From Artocarpus heterophyllus (lineage: Eukaryota > Streptophyta > Magnoliopsida > Rosales > Moraceae), in NCBI GenBank assembly GCA_025403435.1, contig CM046348.1, positions 12,921,000-12,984,999 of the forward strand: 64,000 bases of DNA, in the 5' to 3' direction. The notes beneath the pieces were generated by a model. It worked only from the letters and a program-made list of their open reading frames with translations, was not told the DNA's origin and ran no database searches. Position numbers and translations under genes: made by a program. Positions 1-9,086 of the stretch are shown here, in pieces; positions within the stretch are counted from its first letter, which is position 1, and each line of letters starts with the position of its first letter.

Positions 1-83
1 CTAGGGTCGTTTTTTCTTCACTCTCTTATTTCTCCTCTTATCACATGTCATCTCATTTTTCAATAAAAATTAAACATGATAAT

Positions 84-949
84 TGAAAGATCCAATTTTT
101 AATAATTTCTAAGTTCAATAAAATCCAGGTTAATTAAATTTACTAAAGACAAAAAGTAAATAAAGAACACATGCAATTGTTATCGAGGTTTGATTGTTAA
201 ACCTATGCCCCTAGGGCTAGGGCCAGCTATTTAATAATCCACTAAGTCTGAAAACGTTACAATCACCAATCGAACTTATACAACTTCAAGAGTCTCTCTT
301 TTGATTGTTGCCTTTGTTTAGTAACACTGACATGGATCTATTCAGCGAGCACCACTCGTTTTGAAAGTCTACACTTGTTGAATCCCTTCAATGCATAGAT
401 TGTTTTCTCACGAAAACTTCACCTTCTTCTCCCAAAGAATATTTAGATGATTTGCTCGTAAAACCTCCATGAAAATCAAGCTCTTTGGATATGCTAAACA
501 CTTTGAAAAGTGAGGTTTATATAGAGTTCCTTCCAGAATCTCAATTTGATCCCGGATTGATCATTTGAAACTCAACTTCATTATCTGAAGTTGTGACTTT
601 GAAATAACCTCATCTGGTAATATCTCAATCTAATTTTCAGAAGTGAATTTGGACTTTTCTGCTGCGATTTTCTGTATTTATACTTCAAAAATATCTCCAA
701 TAAATCTCCTTTAAAGCAAAACACAATCTCTTCTTTTTAAAGAGCTAAAAACAAAATCCTCTTAAAAGTTTGAATTTAAATCTTAATAGAACTAGGATTT
801 TCCTTTAAAGTTTATCCTTTTCTCCAATTTGAATTCTCTTTGAACTAGATTCTACAGGATAAAACATGTACATCATTTTGAATTTAATTTTTTTTGAATT
901 TCTTGAATTATGTTGCCAAATATGTCAACACAAAACATAAACCCTAATA
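84..949 (-). repeat. 3' LTR of the short Copia-type element
   Basis: This copy is about 866 bp and lies downstream in element orientation. It aligns with 1452-2303 over its whole length with many substitutions and small indels. Shared blocks include the stretch around 245-300, matched at about 1605-1660, and the TTGCCAAATATG block near 913, matched near 2268. It is flanked on the outside by ATAAT at 79-83. Confidence 0.88.
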
Positions 950-1437
950 ATACATTTTGATAGTTTGACAGCTAAGGTTCCTTCATGAGCAGTCTGCAAG
1001 ATATTCTGGGCCTCTTTTATAGATTCACATGTTGAGATAAGCTTGAATTGATTTTCATCAATTGCACTGAAAATGGCGTTTAATGCTTTAGAACTGATAT
1101 TTGCTAATCGTTCTTCCTTAGCCAACTTCTCTTCAGGCTTTAAAGTTTTGTTTCCATCATCATCACTTTGTGTGGTATGAGACCTCTTAAGTAAGACAGC
1201 ACCCAAGACTTCTCATTAGTGGCCTTGATAAATCCCTTCATGCGAGCTTTCTAATAGCACCCAAGACTTCTCATTAGTGGCCTTGATAAATCCCTTCATG
1301 CGAGCTTTCTAATACGAGTAGTTCGATCCATCTAGTAGTGGAGGGCATGTAACTGATCTTCATTCTCTTAGAAGTTCCATTGCCTACAAAAGTAAGATCT
1401 GAACCCAAAAATCTCACCACACATGAGTTCGTGAACC
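950..1437 (-). pseudogene. Copia gag (UBN2-type) remnant
   Basis: The minus strand encodes pieces of a plant Copia Gag protein. One reading frame (about 961-1200) carries the typical block KEERLANISSKALNAIFSAI followed by FKLISTCESIKEAQNILQTA and HEGT. A second frame upstream (about 1250-1310) reads ARMKGFIKATNEKSW, which matches the N-terminal part of the same Gag type. The frames are offset and interrupted by stops, and a 58-bp tandem duplication (1198-1313) repeats the ARMKGFIKATNEKSW part. The gag stops at the 3' LTR and nothing of pol is present. Family assignment comes from recognition of these Gag motifs. Confidence 0.75.
1198..1313. repeat. 58-bp tandem duplication inside the gag remnant
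   Basis: The sequence from about 1198 to 1255 is repeated almost exactly at 1256-1313 (for example ACCCAAGACTTCTCATTAGT at 1201 and again at 1259). The period of 58 is not a multiple of three, so the duplication itself shifts the gag frame. Confidence 0.9.
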
Positions 1438-1450
1438 GCTCTGATACTAA
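1438..1450 (-). other. Primer binding site of the short Copia-type element
   Basis: On the minus strand, one base after the end of the 5' LTR, the sequence reads TTAGTATCAGAGC. This differs by one base from TGGTATCAGAGC, the usual plant retrotransposon site complementary to the 3' end of initiator methionine tRNA. Its position fixes the orientation of the element as minus. Confidence 0.8.
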
Positions 1451-1451
1451 T

Positions 1452-2303
1452 TGAAAGATCTGGATTTTAATATTTATCAAATTTAATTAAATTTAGGTTA
1501 ATTAAATTTACTAAAGACAAAAAATAAACAAAGAACACAGGCAATCGTTATCTAGGTTCGATCATTAAACCTACATCTTTGGGGCCACTCCCAACTATTG
1601 AATAATCCACTAATTTTGAAAACGTTACAATCACCGATTGAACTTATACAACTTCAAGACTCCCTCCTTTAATTGCCGCCTCTGTATAGTAACACTTAGA
1701 TAGATCTATCCATAGAGCACACTCGTCTTCAAAGTCTGCACATGTTGAGTCCTTTTTAATGCGTAGAGTGTTTTCTCCTGAAAATTTTATCCTCTTCTCC
1801 CAAAGAATGCTTAGATGATTTGCTCGTAAAACCTCTATGAAAACCAAGCTCTTTGGACATGCTAAACACTTTGAAAAGTGAGGTTTATATAAAGCTCCTT
1901 CTAGAATCTCAATTTGATCTCGGATTGGTCATTTGAAATTTGAAGTCATTATCTGAAGCTGCGACTTTGAAACAAACTTATTTGATAATATCTAAATCCA
2001 ATTTTCTAAAGTGGATCTCGACTTTTCTGCTTGTGATTTTTTGTATTTATACTTCAAAAATATCTCCAATAAATCTCATTTAAAGCAAATCACCATCTCT
2101 TCCTTTCAAAGAGCTAAAAACAAAATCCTCTTGAAAGTTTGAATTTGAATCTTAGTAGAAGTAGGATTTACCTTTAAAGTTTATCCTTATCTCCAATTGA
2201 AATTCTCCTTGAGGATAAAACATGTAGATCATCTTGAATTTTCTTTTTTGAATTTCTTAAATAATGTTGCCAAATATGCCAACACAAAACATAAACCCTA
2301 ACA
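1452..2303 (-). repeat. 5' LTR of the short Copia-type element
   Basis: This copy is 852 bp and has intact TG...CA ends on the minus strand (TGTTAGGG...TCTTTCA). It is flanked by ATAAT at 2304-2308, and the primer site follows it. It aligns with 84-949 throughout. Confidence 0.88.
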
Positions 2304-2625
2304 ATAATAAACCATTCTTTTACCTTTTATTATAACTTTGTTACTACACTATTTAATACTACAAAATTACTATCATCTTATTCCTCATTTTCTTTTTTTT
2401 TACCATTTTATATTTTTGAATTAAATCCTTTCGCAAAATTTTCATTAAGAAATTATAAATATACCTGCGTATATACATACAAATATGTATATTTAACATA
2501 TGTGGTTAACGTATATTCTTTTAACGAATACATATTATAAGCTTATATGTTTGTGTTCTAATTTTTTTTTTCAAAGTCATATATAAATGTAAGACACATA
2601 TAATTTAATTGACTGTATATATAAC

Positions 2626-3004
2626 CAGTGATGAAGCTAGAAACTTAATTGAAGGGGCTTGCCTAGAGTCAAAATTTTATAATAATATATTTAAATTAAT
2701 ATATATAGAGAGAGTAATATAGTACAATTAGAAGCAAAAAATGAAGAGCGTAAATGAAACTTTTTTAAAGTACTATGTATAAAATTTAAAATTGGAAACT
2801 TTTAAGGGACAAATTGCTAAATTTTAGATCAAATTAGGGGTGTAAAAGAAAAGTTTAAAATGCTATAGGTAACATAGGAAATAATAAAAAAAAATTAAGA
2901 GGCTAAACGTTAAAAAAAAAGAGCTAAAACAATAATTTTAAAAACTCGGTAAATGGGTCAACTAGGGGGGGGGGGGGGGTGGGCGCTTGATGGCATCGTC
3001 ACTG
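2626..3004. mobile_element. Non-autonomous hAT element, 379 bp
   Basis: The ends are short inverted repeats: CAGTGATGAAGC on the left, and CAGTGACGATGC when the right end is read on the opposite strand. The 8-bp sequence TATATAAC lies immediately outside both ends (2618-2625 and 3005-3012), which is the target duplication length of hAT transposons. The interior is AT-rich and has no coding capacity. A run of 15 G residues (2965-2979) lies near the right end. The sequence belongs to a dispersed family whose intact copies begin like CAGTGGCGGAGCCA; other relics in this window are at about 11.94, 41.99 and 45.38 kb. Confidence 0.88.
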
Positions 3005-3018
3005 TATATAACTTTATA

Positions 3019-3887
3019 GGATTAATTTCAAAAGTTCCCCTCGAACTATAGCCTTTATAACACTTTGTCCCATAAATTTTAAAACGTAACATCTATTCGT
3101 CCCTAAAGTATAAGTTGTTAACAAAAATGGTCATTTTACTAAAACTTTAGCAGAAAATTGACAAATAATGTTAAAATTAAGGGTATTTTGGTACCTATCT
3201 ATATAAATAACCAGTAAAATTAAAACTATAATAAAGATTTTCTTTGTTGATGTTTTAAAAACAAAAAAAAAAAAATTGAAACTATGATATCATTTGGATC
3301 CTTCTTTGTTTGATATACCGGAATTTTGTTTAAGATTTTACTTTTCCACACTCAAAATGTATTTTGAAATTTTAAAAGTTATAGATGCTAGTGAAAAAAA
3401 GAAGAATATAACCAAATTATATTTAATGTAATAAAAATATTAACATAAATGTTTCGAAAGGAAAGAAAACACAAATGGTTTAATAAATTTCTTTCATACT
3501 TTTGAAGTTTTCCTCGGCATCTATAACTTTTAAAATTTCAAACACTTATTGAGCGTAAAAATTAATAAAAGTCTAAAGAAAATTTCGGCATATCAAAAAA
3601 AGAAGGATCTAAATGGCATTATGGTCTCAATTGATTTTTTTTTTTAATTTTAAATCATAGACAAGGCTTATTTTTATTATGGTTTTAATTTTTGTGGTTA
3701 CTTTTATTAATAGATTACTAAAATATCCTTTATTTTAACATTATATGTCAATTTTTTCTTAAATTTTAACAGAATGACCATTTTTGTTAATGTCTCATAT
3801 TTCAAAGAAAACGGACGTTACATTTTAAAATTCATGAGGCAAAATGTTATAAGAGCGATAATTCGAGGGGAATTTTTGTAATTAATT
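3019..3887. mobile_element. Foldback (near-palindromic) MITE, Mutator-like
   Basis: The left half (about 3019-3395) is the diverged inverse complement of the right half (about 3515-3887), so almost the whole 869-bp element could fold on itself around a loop of about 120 nt. Matching landmarks are the TTCCCCTCGA block at about 3036, the AACAAAAATGGTCATT block at about 3120, and GATATACCGGAATTTT at about 3311. The 10-bp sequence TAACTTTATA occurs at 3009-3018 and again at 3888-3897, a target duplication in the 9-10 bp range of Mutator-like elements. There is no coding capacity. It lies 14 bp from the end of the preceding hAT element and its duplication overlaps that element's duplication. Confidence 0.88.
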
Positions 3888-3897
3888 TAACTTTATA

Positions 3898-4652
3898 ATA
3901 TTTACATGTCACGTTTTTATAACTTTTTTGTTTTAATAGTAATCTTATCAAATTATTTTATAAAAGAATTGAATGACAATAAGAGGCAAAATAATTATTT
4001 ATAATTTAGAACATCAGTTTGTATCATTAAATGACTAATGTCAAACGCATAGATATTAATAACGTGTTTGATAATGTAGTTCAAACCAAGAATTCCAATT
4101 AAAGTTAATTTAACATTTAAATTTTTTGATAAAACACTATAAAAATTGGCCTGAACCAAGATTTCGCTGTTTGAATAAAGTTCCCAGACAGTTGATAAAT
4201 TGTTACCATAATCATGGGTATTTTGCAAAAGAATTTAAAACTCGTCACTAATTTGTCACTAATTTATTAAAGTGTTTAGCAAACTCAGTTTTAATTTAAA
4301 TAGTATAAAACTTAGACATATTTAAGTATAAAGCTATAATATAAAGCCAAGACATTATAACACTTTCTGTCCTAATTCTTAGTTGTAACACAATGCAAAA
4401 ACACCTAGTCATTCTTGGTTTGCGACAGATTTCATGGCAAAGCAGAGTGAGAATGTAAATAGAGGTATTATTAGATGATAAGCTCTGAAATCCTACGCAG
4501 AGAGGGTGCAGATCAGAGAAGCAATTTCCGCAATCATTTTCACAAACATTTGGTTGCTCTCGAAAGCCCACACTAAAATCCCCAATCGGAAATATTACAC
4601 AAAGCCTCAAAAATCAGAGTGAAAAAAAAAAAAAAACATAATTAATCATATC
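3898..4652. other. AT-rich spacer and probable 3' untranslated region of the glycine-rich gene
   Basis: I see no gene or clear transposon here. The part next to 4653 is probably the 3' untranslated region of the minus-strand glycine-rich gene. A minus-strand open frame at 4296-4610 has no recognisable motif and is not called. Confidence 0.4.
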
Positions 4653-5051
4653 TCAATAAAAATGCCTTTTGTTGGAATCGGAATCGTTGTTGGACAAATC
4701 AGACTCGAGGGATTCAAGAGAATATCCATACCCGAATCCTTGCCCGTACCCGATTCCCAACCCGACTCCGCAACCGAATCCGATGCCGAGAACGAGCTTC
4801 AGCTGGTTCCATTGCGAACCACCGAATCCGAAGCCTCCGACCAAACCGAATCCTAGTCCGACGCCGCACCCGATCCCGGCTCCGGCGCCGGGACCCAAGA
4901 CCGATTCCTCCACTCGCTGTCTGCTGCGATCGAGAAACTCGGCGACCGGGAATCGGTTTTCGCTGTTGTTCCGCTTCTTGTTCAGTTTGGTGTCCTTCCA
5001 GTTCCACAACGAATTTGAGTCGCCCTTCAAGTTTCTGGATTTCGGCTTCAT
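4653..5051 (-). CDS. Small glycine-rich protein (TGD5-like glycine zipper type)
   Basis: The predicted protein has 132 residues. Residues 1-50 are hydrophilic and basic (rich in K, R, N and S). Residues about 52-110 are a glycine-rich, hydrophobic block in which Gly alternates with Val, Leu, Ile and Phe (GIGCGVGLGFGLVGGFGFGG, then a WNQLKLVLG break, then GIGFGCGVGLGIGYGQGFGYG). The C-terminal tail of about 22 residues is acidic and serine-rich (SLESLESDLSNNDSDS). The pattern recalls the small glycine-rich chloroplast-envelope protein TGD5 and related plant proteins. That likeness is from composition and layout, so no function is claimed. The frame stays open to a GTG at 5078, but the first ATG is at 5051 and an in-frame stop lies upstream near 5137, so I start at 5051. 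Codons are much more GC-rich than the flanks. Open frames on the opposite strand (4662-5163) are shadows of this GC-rich exon. Confidence 0.75.
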   Translation of the reverse strand: MKPKSRNLKGDSNSLWNWKDTKLNKKRNNSENRFPVAEFLDRSRQRVEESVLGPGAGAGIGCGVGLGFGLVGGFGFGGSQWNQLKLVLGIGFGCGVGLGIGYGQGFGYGYSLESLESDLSNNDSDSNKRHFY

Positions 5052-5784
5052 TGATTTGGGGAACTTGATAGTAAACACTCGAAAAAATAATAAAAGAGGG
5101 CAAGTAACTTCCGCTCCGAAGGCTGTCGTTCCTTATCCGCTTTGGAAAATGATAATCAACTAAAAATACCTGTTTGTATTTATTTATTTTATTATTTTTA
5201 CAATTACAAAGTATAAAAGTATTTTTTAAATATTAAAAATTTTTCTTCAATTTCATCACTCGTTTAATTTGTGAAAGAAAAAAAACTGAAAAAATACCTT
5301 GCTCAGTTAGATTGAATTTATTTTTAAAAAATATTGTTTTTCTCAAGGAAAATTTGTAAAATTATTTTAGACATTAAAAAACAATAAAATTTCATATTTA
5401 TATTGGATAATATTTTTTTTCAGGTTTTTTATTTTTTTAAAATGTTTTAAACTACATTTCAAAAAAGTAGTCAAGAGTATTATTATTTTTCCTCATTCTA
5501 TTTGTCGATAAAGTAAGGGATCAAATTGAAATAAATTTTTAAAATCTTTTTGTAGTTTCTAAAACTAAAAGATAAAATAATAAAAACTTAAAATTAAAAA
5601 GTATATTTTTATGCAATTAATCTTTATTATATGTTGAGGTATGATTTGGGCAGGCTCATTTTATGAATCGAAGGCCCAACATGAAAAGCCCAGTTTACGG
5701 ATAAAGCAAATCAACCGTACAAGATGATCGATTTATGCCCAATTCTTGTTGTTCGACTAGAGGGCTCAATTGGTTCGATGAGAG
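5052..5784. other. Upstream region of the glycine-rich gene, then AT-rich spacer
   Basis: About 100 bp after 5051 is comparatively GC-rich and is probably the 5' untranslated region and promoter-proximal sequence of the minus-strand gene. From 5170 to 5630 the sequence is A/T-rich with no feature I can name. The stretch 5632-5784, rich in GGCCCA-like words, may belong to an older element into which the LTR at 5785 inserted. Confidence 0.35.
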
Positions 5785-7216
5785 TGTTAGACATGTATGC
5801 TCTAAGGAGTAAAAATGTAATACGTTTTTGGAGACATTTTTATCAATAAAGAATTTATTCATTTATATATACCAAATATTGTCTTCTTTACGTTCATATT
5901 TGTTGAATGTATGATAAGCAAACAGTAGTCTGAGACTGTCAGTCTAAACCTTAAGAGTTGGGCATATGATGGGATGATTATGCGGTAGACACGACTCTTA
6001 AGGTGATGGTCTAAAATATATGATCCGCAATCGAGGGAATAAAGTTGGGCGCTTTATTCATGTAAAGATTGTTATGTTGTCTATATCCCTTTTGGGAGAT
6101 GGTTTGTCTTGGCCATCGGAGTTGGACTCCGTGAATAGAAACATTGGCGCGTTGTCATAGGTGACGATGTGTTGGATCGGGACATAAAGTGAATTGATTT
6201 GGATTAATAATTCTGTCTTGGCAAATCGATTCACTTTAGACAATCATTTGTATTGTATCTTAATCCTGAGATGAATAATGGGCCCGTTGTCTCGACTTGT
6301 GTCTTTTGATGTACCAATGGGTGACTCCCACATCTCTATAGTGGCATGCATGCCGGTACGTTGGAGGCATGACTCTTGGTAGCGTAGCCTTGTTATTCAT
6401 AGATATGGAATCCATAGCTCCTCTTTAGGAGTAATGATATCCTCTTATATGCGTTGTCCTGTAATTGGAAAACTGGAGCGCTCAACCATTTGGATACATA
6501 GGTGTAACCGAATGGTATACTATCTTTGGATGGTAAGTTTTCTAATGGTGAGACAATGGAACGTAAGATAAAAATAATCGGGAAGGTAAGACAGAACTTG
6601 TCCTTAAGCCGATTATGGATGATCATATGGGGATACGATACACTATGATATGTCATGGAGACTTAGCTACACGAGCTTCGTAATTCTATAAAGTTCGAGA
6701 GTGCAGCTCCAAGCTTTTAGTGGAGTAGCGTTGGAGTTGATAATTGTGAAATGTATATCTGGGATATTGGGTTTCATAATTATCATGAGCTTGAACTTTA
6801 TAGGTCCATTTTGGTCCCCTTTGCTAGCTCACAAAATCCTGTAACGACACGGCGTGCTTTTCCAATAATTGGTGACTTATGTCGGATTTATCAGATTGGT
6901 TTAAAATTTATAAGAATCAAATAATTCATGTCTGTTTATCGGTTGAATTAATTATGTAAGAAATTAGTTCAAGATGAACTTGTTGAATTATGGCGTTCGG
7001 ATAATTCTTGTCTGTTTATCGGTTGTTTTAATTTTGGACAATTAGAACAAGATAAACTTGTAGAATTATTGTGAATTGATTTATTTTCTTAGAGATTATC
7101 TTGATAAAGTTTGTTTTGATCAGATATCTTTTCTATTGGGCTATTTGAATCAAAACTGAGACTTTATCCTTTAGAATCTCGGGTGGAAAATAAAAGATTC
7201 GCGGAGATTTTTTCTC

Positions 7217-7300
7217 GGCAGTTCGGCATGCCGGATGACGTGTTCGGCCTGCCGAACTGGCCAGTTCGGCCTGCCTATCTCACAGTTCGGCATGCCGACC
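7217..7300. repeat. Cluster of TTCGGC(A/C)TGCC words in the solo LTR
   Basis: Four copies of TTCGGCATGCC or TTCGGCCTGCC occur in about 80 bp (starting near 7222, 7242, 7265 and 7286). They include the exact inverted repeat GTTCGGC-CT-GCCGAAC and the perfect palindrome AACTGGCCAGTT. The stretch is much more GC-rich than the rest of the LTR and lies about 120-200 bp upstream of the TATA-like box. Confidence 0.85.
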
Positions 7301-7417
7301 GCGACAGTTAAGATTACGCGTTTTTCACGCGTATCTTATCAGATATTGATCCGAACTTGATTCTGTTTCGATTTTTGAGACCTAATCTGATATGGACTGA
7401 CCCCAAGGACCAATAGG

Positions 7418-7425
7418 TATAAAAA
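7418..7425 (+). promoter_or_regulatory. TATA-like box in the solo LTR
   Basis: TATAAAAA occurs about 390 bp before the LTR end, a usual place for the LTR promoter. The call rests on this motif and its position only. Confidence 0.5.
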
Positions 7426-7817
7426 GGGAGTGAGTCTAATGATTTACTCAGATCAATTTGAGAGATTAAGAGTGATACTCTTCTAGTGAGCATCTGAAAA
7501 CTCCCTGAGAGCTTTTGTTCACAAATCACAAACACTAGCTTTGGGTTCTCTCTATTGGTTGGAAGGAGAGTCACCGGTGGAAGAGCTGTACGTGTGAGCC
7601 CACACTCACTCCGGTTGTGGATAGAGAATAGCAAAGAAGACCAGTTGGTTGAGGCTCTTCTGGAACGTTACTTCTCTACACAGGTCGCGGAGGTTCTTCG
7701 GCACACTGAGGTTAGTAAGATCTGTTTAATTTATACATATAACATGTCAAACTTGTGTTTTGGAAAATACTCTGATGAAAAATTTTTAAAATTCCGCTGC
7801 GCACTTTGTTTCCAACA

Positions 7818-8239
7818 GAGAGTCTACATAGTTCGCTTTGAGTGGTTTGCATGCTATCCATTGTTTGAGAATCTACTAAGTGTTGGCCCGTTGGGATTGA
7901 AGAAGTGAATTTGACTTTGGTAGTTACGGAGGGAAACCTACTAATTTATTAGGCAGAACGTGGGAGCATGGTTAGAAGTTTGCGTCTAATTAAGAATTGG
8001 CATGTGTCCCACTACTTATGACATTACCAGACTCACTCCTTTCAATGAGTTAAGGCCCATGACTTCATGGTCTATCTCTATAGATACGAGCATAAGATAG
8101 TATTTTAGGCATCCTAATTCCCATATATCGAAGCTCTATAAAAATAATCCTAGGCACTTTTCTTTGACATAAATTATCCATTTTCAATCCATATACTTGC
8201 ATTTTGTATCAACTTCATATCATAGTGAAGCACAACAGT
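7818..8239. other. Probable remnant of an older LTR element between two insertions
   Basis: This stretch has no gene. It includes a TATA-like CTCTATAAAAATAATCC near 8130 and resembles LTR promoter sequence. It seems to continue on the far side of the hAT element (9087 to about 9230), so both the solo LTR and the hAT element may sit in one older repeat. The boundaries of that older repeat could not be fixed. Confidence 0.35.
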
Positions 8240-9078
8240 TAGAGATATAACAATGGGCCAGGGCTCGTCGCACAGCACTGGCCCATCTTGATACAGTGAT
8301 GGGCTGGGCTAGCACGGCCAGTTACTATTTAAGGCACAATCCGACCTATAAATTTTGGTGGGCTGGGCTGGGCCAGCATATATCTGTCCATGGGTCAGCC
8401 TAGCACAACCCATGAAAAACCATGGGCTGGGCTAGGCTTGGGCCAGGTCAAGCTGGCATGTTTGGGTCTATCATGGGCTAGCCCATCCCGGCCTGTGTAA
8501 GGCTCATATAGGCCCATAATGGGCCAGCCCACCGAAGGCTCATTATGACCCAATTTCATTTATAATGTTTGTTTTTTTTTGTTTTCTTTTGTCTTTTTGT
8601 AATTTTGTAAACATCTTATGTATAATTATCCTAATTGTACTCTTTTTTTCTTACCAAGGTTTTGTCTCATTAGGTTTTTCTTGGAAAGGTTTTTAATGAG
8701 ACAATCGTAAATAAAATATCCATTTTCATATTTTCATTAACTATTTAGACTTTTATATTTATTAACTTGTTTTAAAAAATAAAAATTAAAAATTATATAC
8801 TTAGACGGGCTGGCCCATCTAAACGCACGATGGGCCAAAATGGGCTTACCCATCTTCACTCGTAGATAGGCTTGAATGGGTTGGCCTATTCGAGGCTCAC
8901 AGCATGGCTCGACCTAGCCCATGGCACGACACGGCCAGGCCCACGTAAAATTGGCGTGTAATGTGGGCTAGGCCGAGGTAAACAGCCTGGCCCACTTACC
9001 TCGGCCCAGCCCAAGGCCTGTGTGGGCCTAAAGAGAACCAGCCAGGATGGGCCAACTTGGCCTGTTGTTGTATCTCTA
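8240..9078. mobile_element. Non-autonomous hAT element rich in GGGCTGG-type words
   Basis: The ends are inverted repeats: TAGAGATATAACAA on the left, and TAGAGATACAACAA when the right end is read on the other strand. Outside them lie ACAACAGT (8232-8239) and ACAACAAT (9079-9086), an 8-bp hAT-type duplication with one difference. Both arms, about 300 bp each, are packed with words such as GGGCTGGGC, TGGGCCAG and GGCCCA. The core (about 8550-8810) is A/T-rich. This arrangement is known from a widespread group of plant hAT-derived elements. There is no transposase, and the open frame at 8886-9176 is an artefact of GC-rich repeats. Confidence 0.85.
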
Positions 9079-9086
9079 ACAACAAT

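Larger units (their letters stand above)
84..2303 (-). mobile_element. Short non-autonomous Ty1/Copia-type LTR retrotransposon, complete with target duplication
   Basis: Two long direct repeats (84-949 and 1452-2303) flank about 0.5 kb of internal sequence. Read on the minus strand each repeat starts TGTTAGGG (the left copy has a mutated first base pair) and ends TCTTTCA, the TG...CA form of LTRs. The 5-bp sequence ATAAT occurs directly outside both ends (79-83 and 2304-2308), which is a clean target site duplication. Just inside the right-hand LTR is a primer binding site, and the internal part holds only gag-like sequence. No protease, integrase, reverse transcriptase or RNase H can be seen, so movement would need proteins from another element. 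The two LTRs have diverged visibly, so the insertion is not recent. The assignment to Copia rests on the gag remnant and the primer site. Confidence 0.9.
5785..7817 (+). mobile_element. Solo LTR of a long-LTR Copia-type retrotransposon
   Basis: The sequence begins TGTTAGACATG and ends TTTCCAACA. The 5-bp word GAGAG sits directly outside both ends (5780-5784 and 7818-7822), so this is a complete 2033-bp LTR with its target duplication. No internal domain or second LTR is present, which is the result of recombination between two LTRs. It shares order and many blocks with the LTR at 59921-61595, for example the ACAATCATTT block near 6240 and the TTTAGTGGAGT block near 6717. The two are members of one family although diverged. 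A TATA-like box lies at 7418-7425. The open frames inside are not genes. Confidence 0.9.

Noticed and set aside
4662..5163. Open frames on the plus strand (64 and 164 codons) and a second minus frame over the glycine-rich gene
   Set aside because: They are shadows of a GC-rich exon. The minus frame at 4653-5051 has the meaningful composition, while the others are Pro- or Arg-rich complements.
7314..7908. Open frames in the Copia solo LTR (106 codons minus, 117 codons plus)
   Set aside because: They lie across or next to the LTR promoter and end, and match no protein motif.
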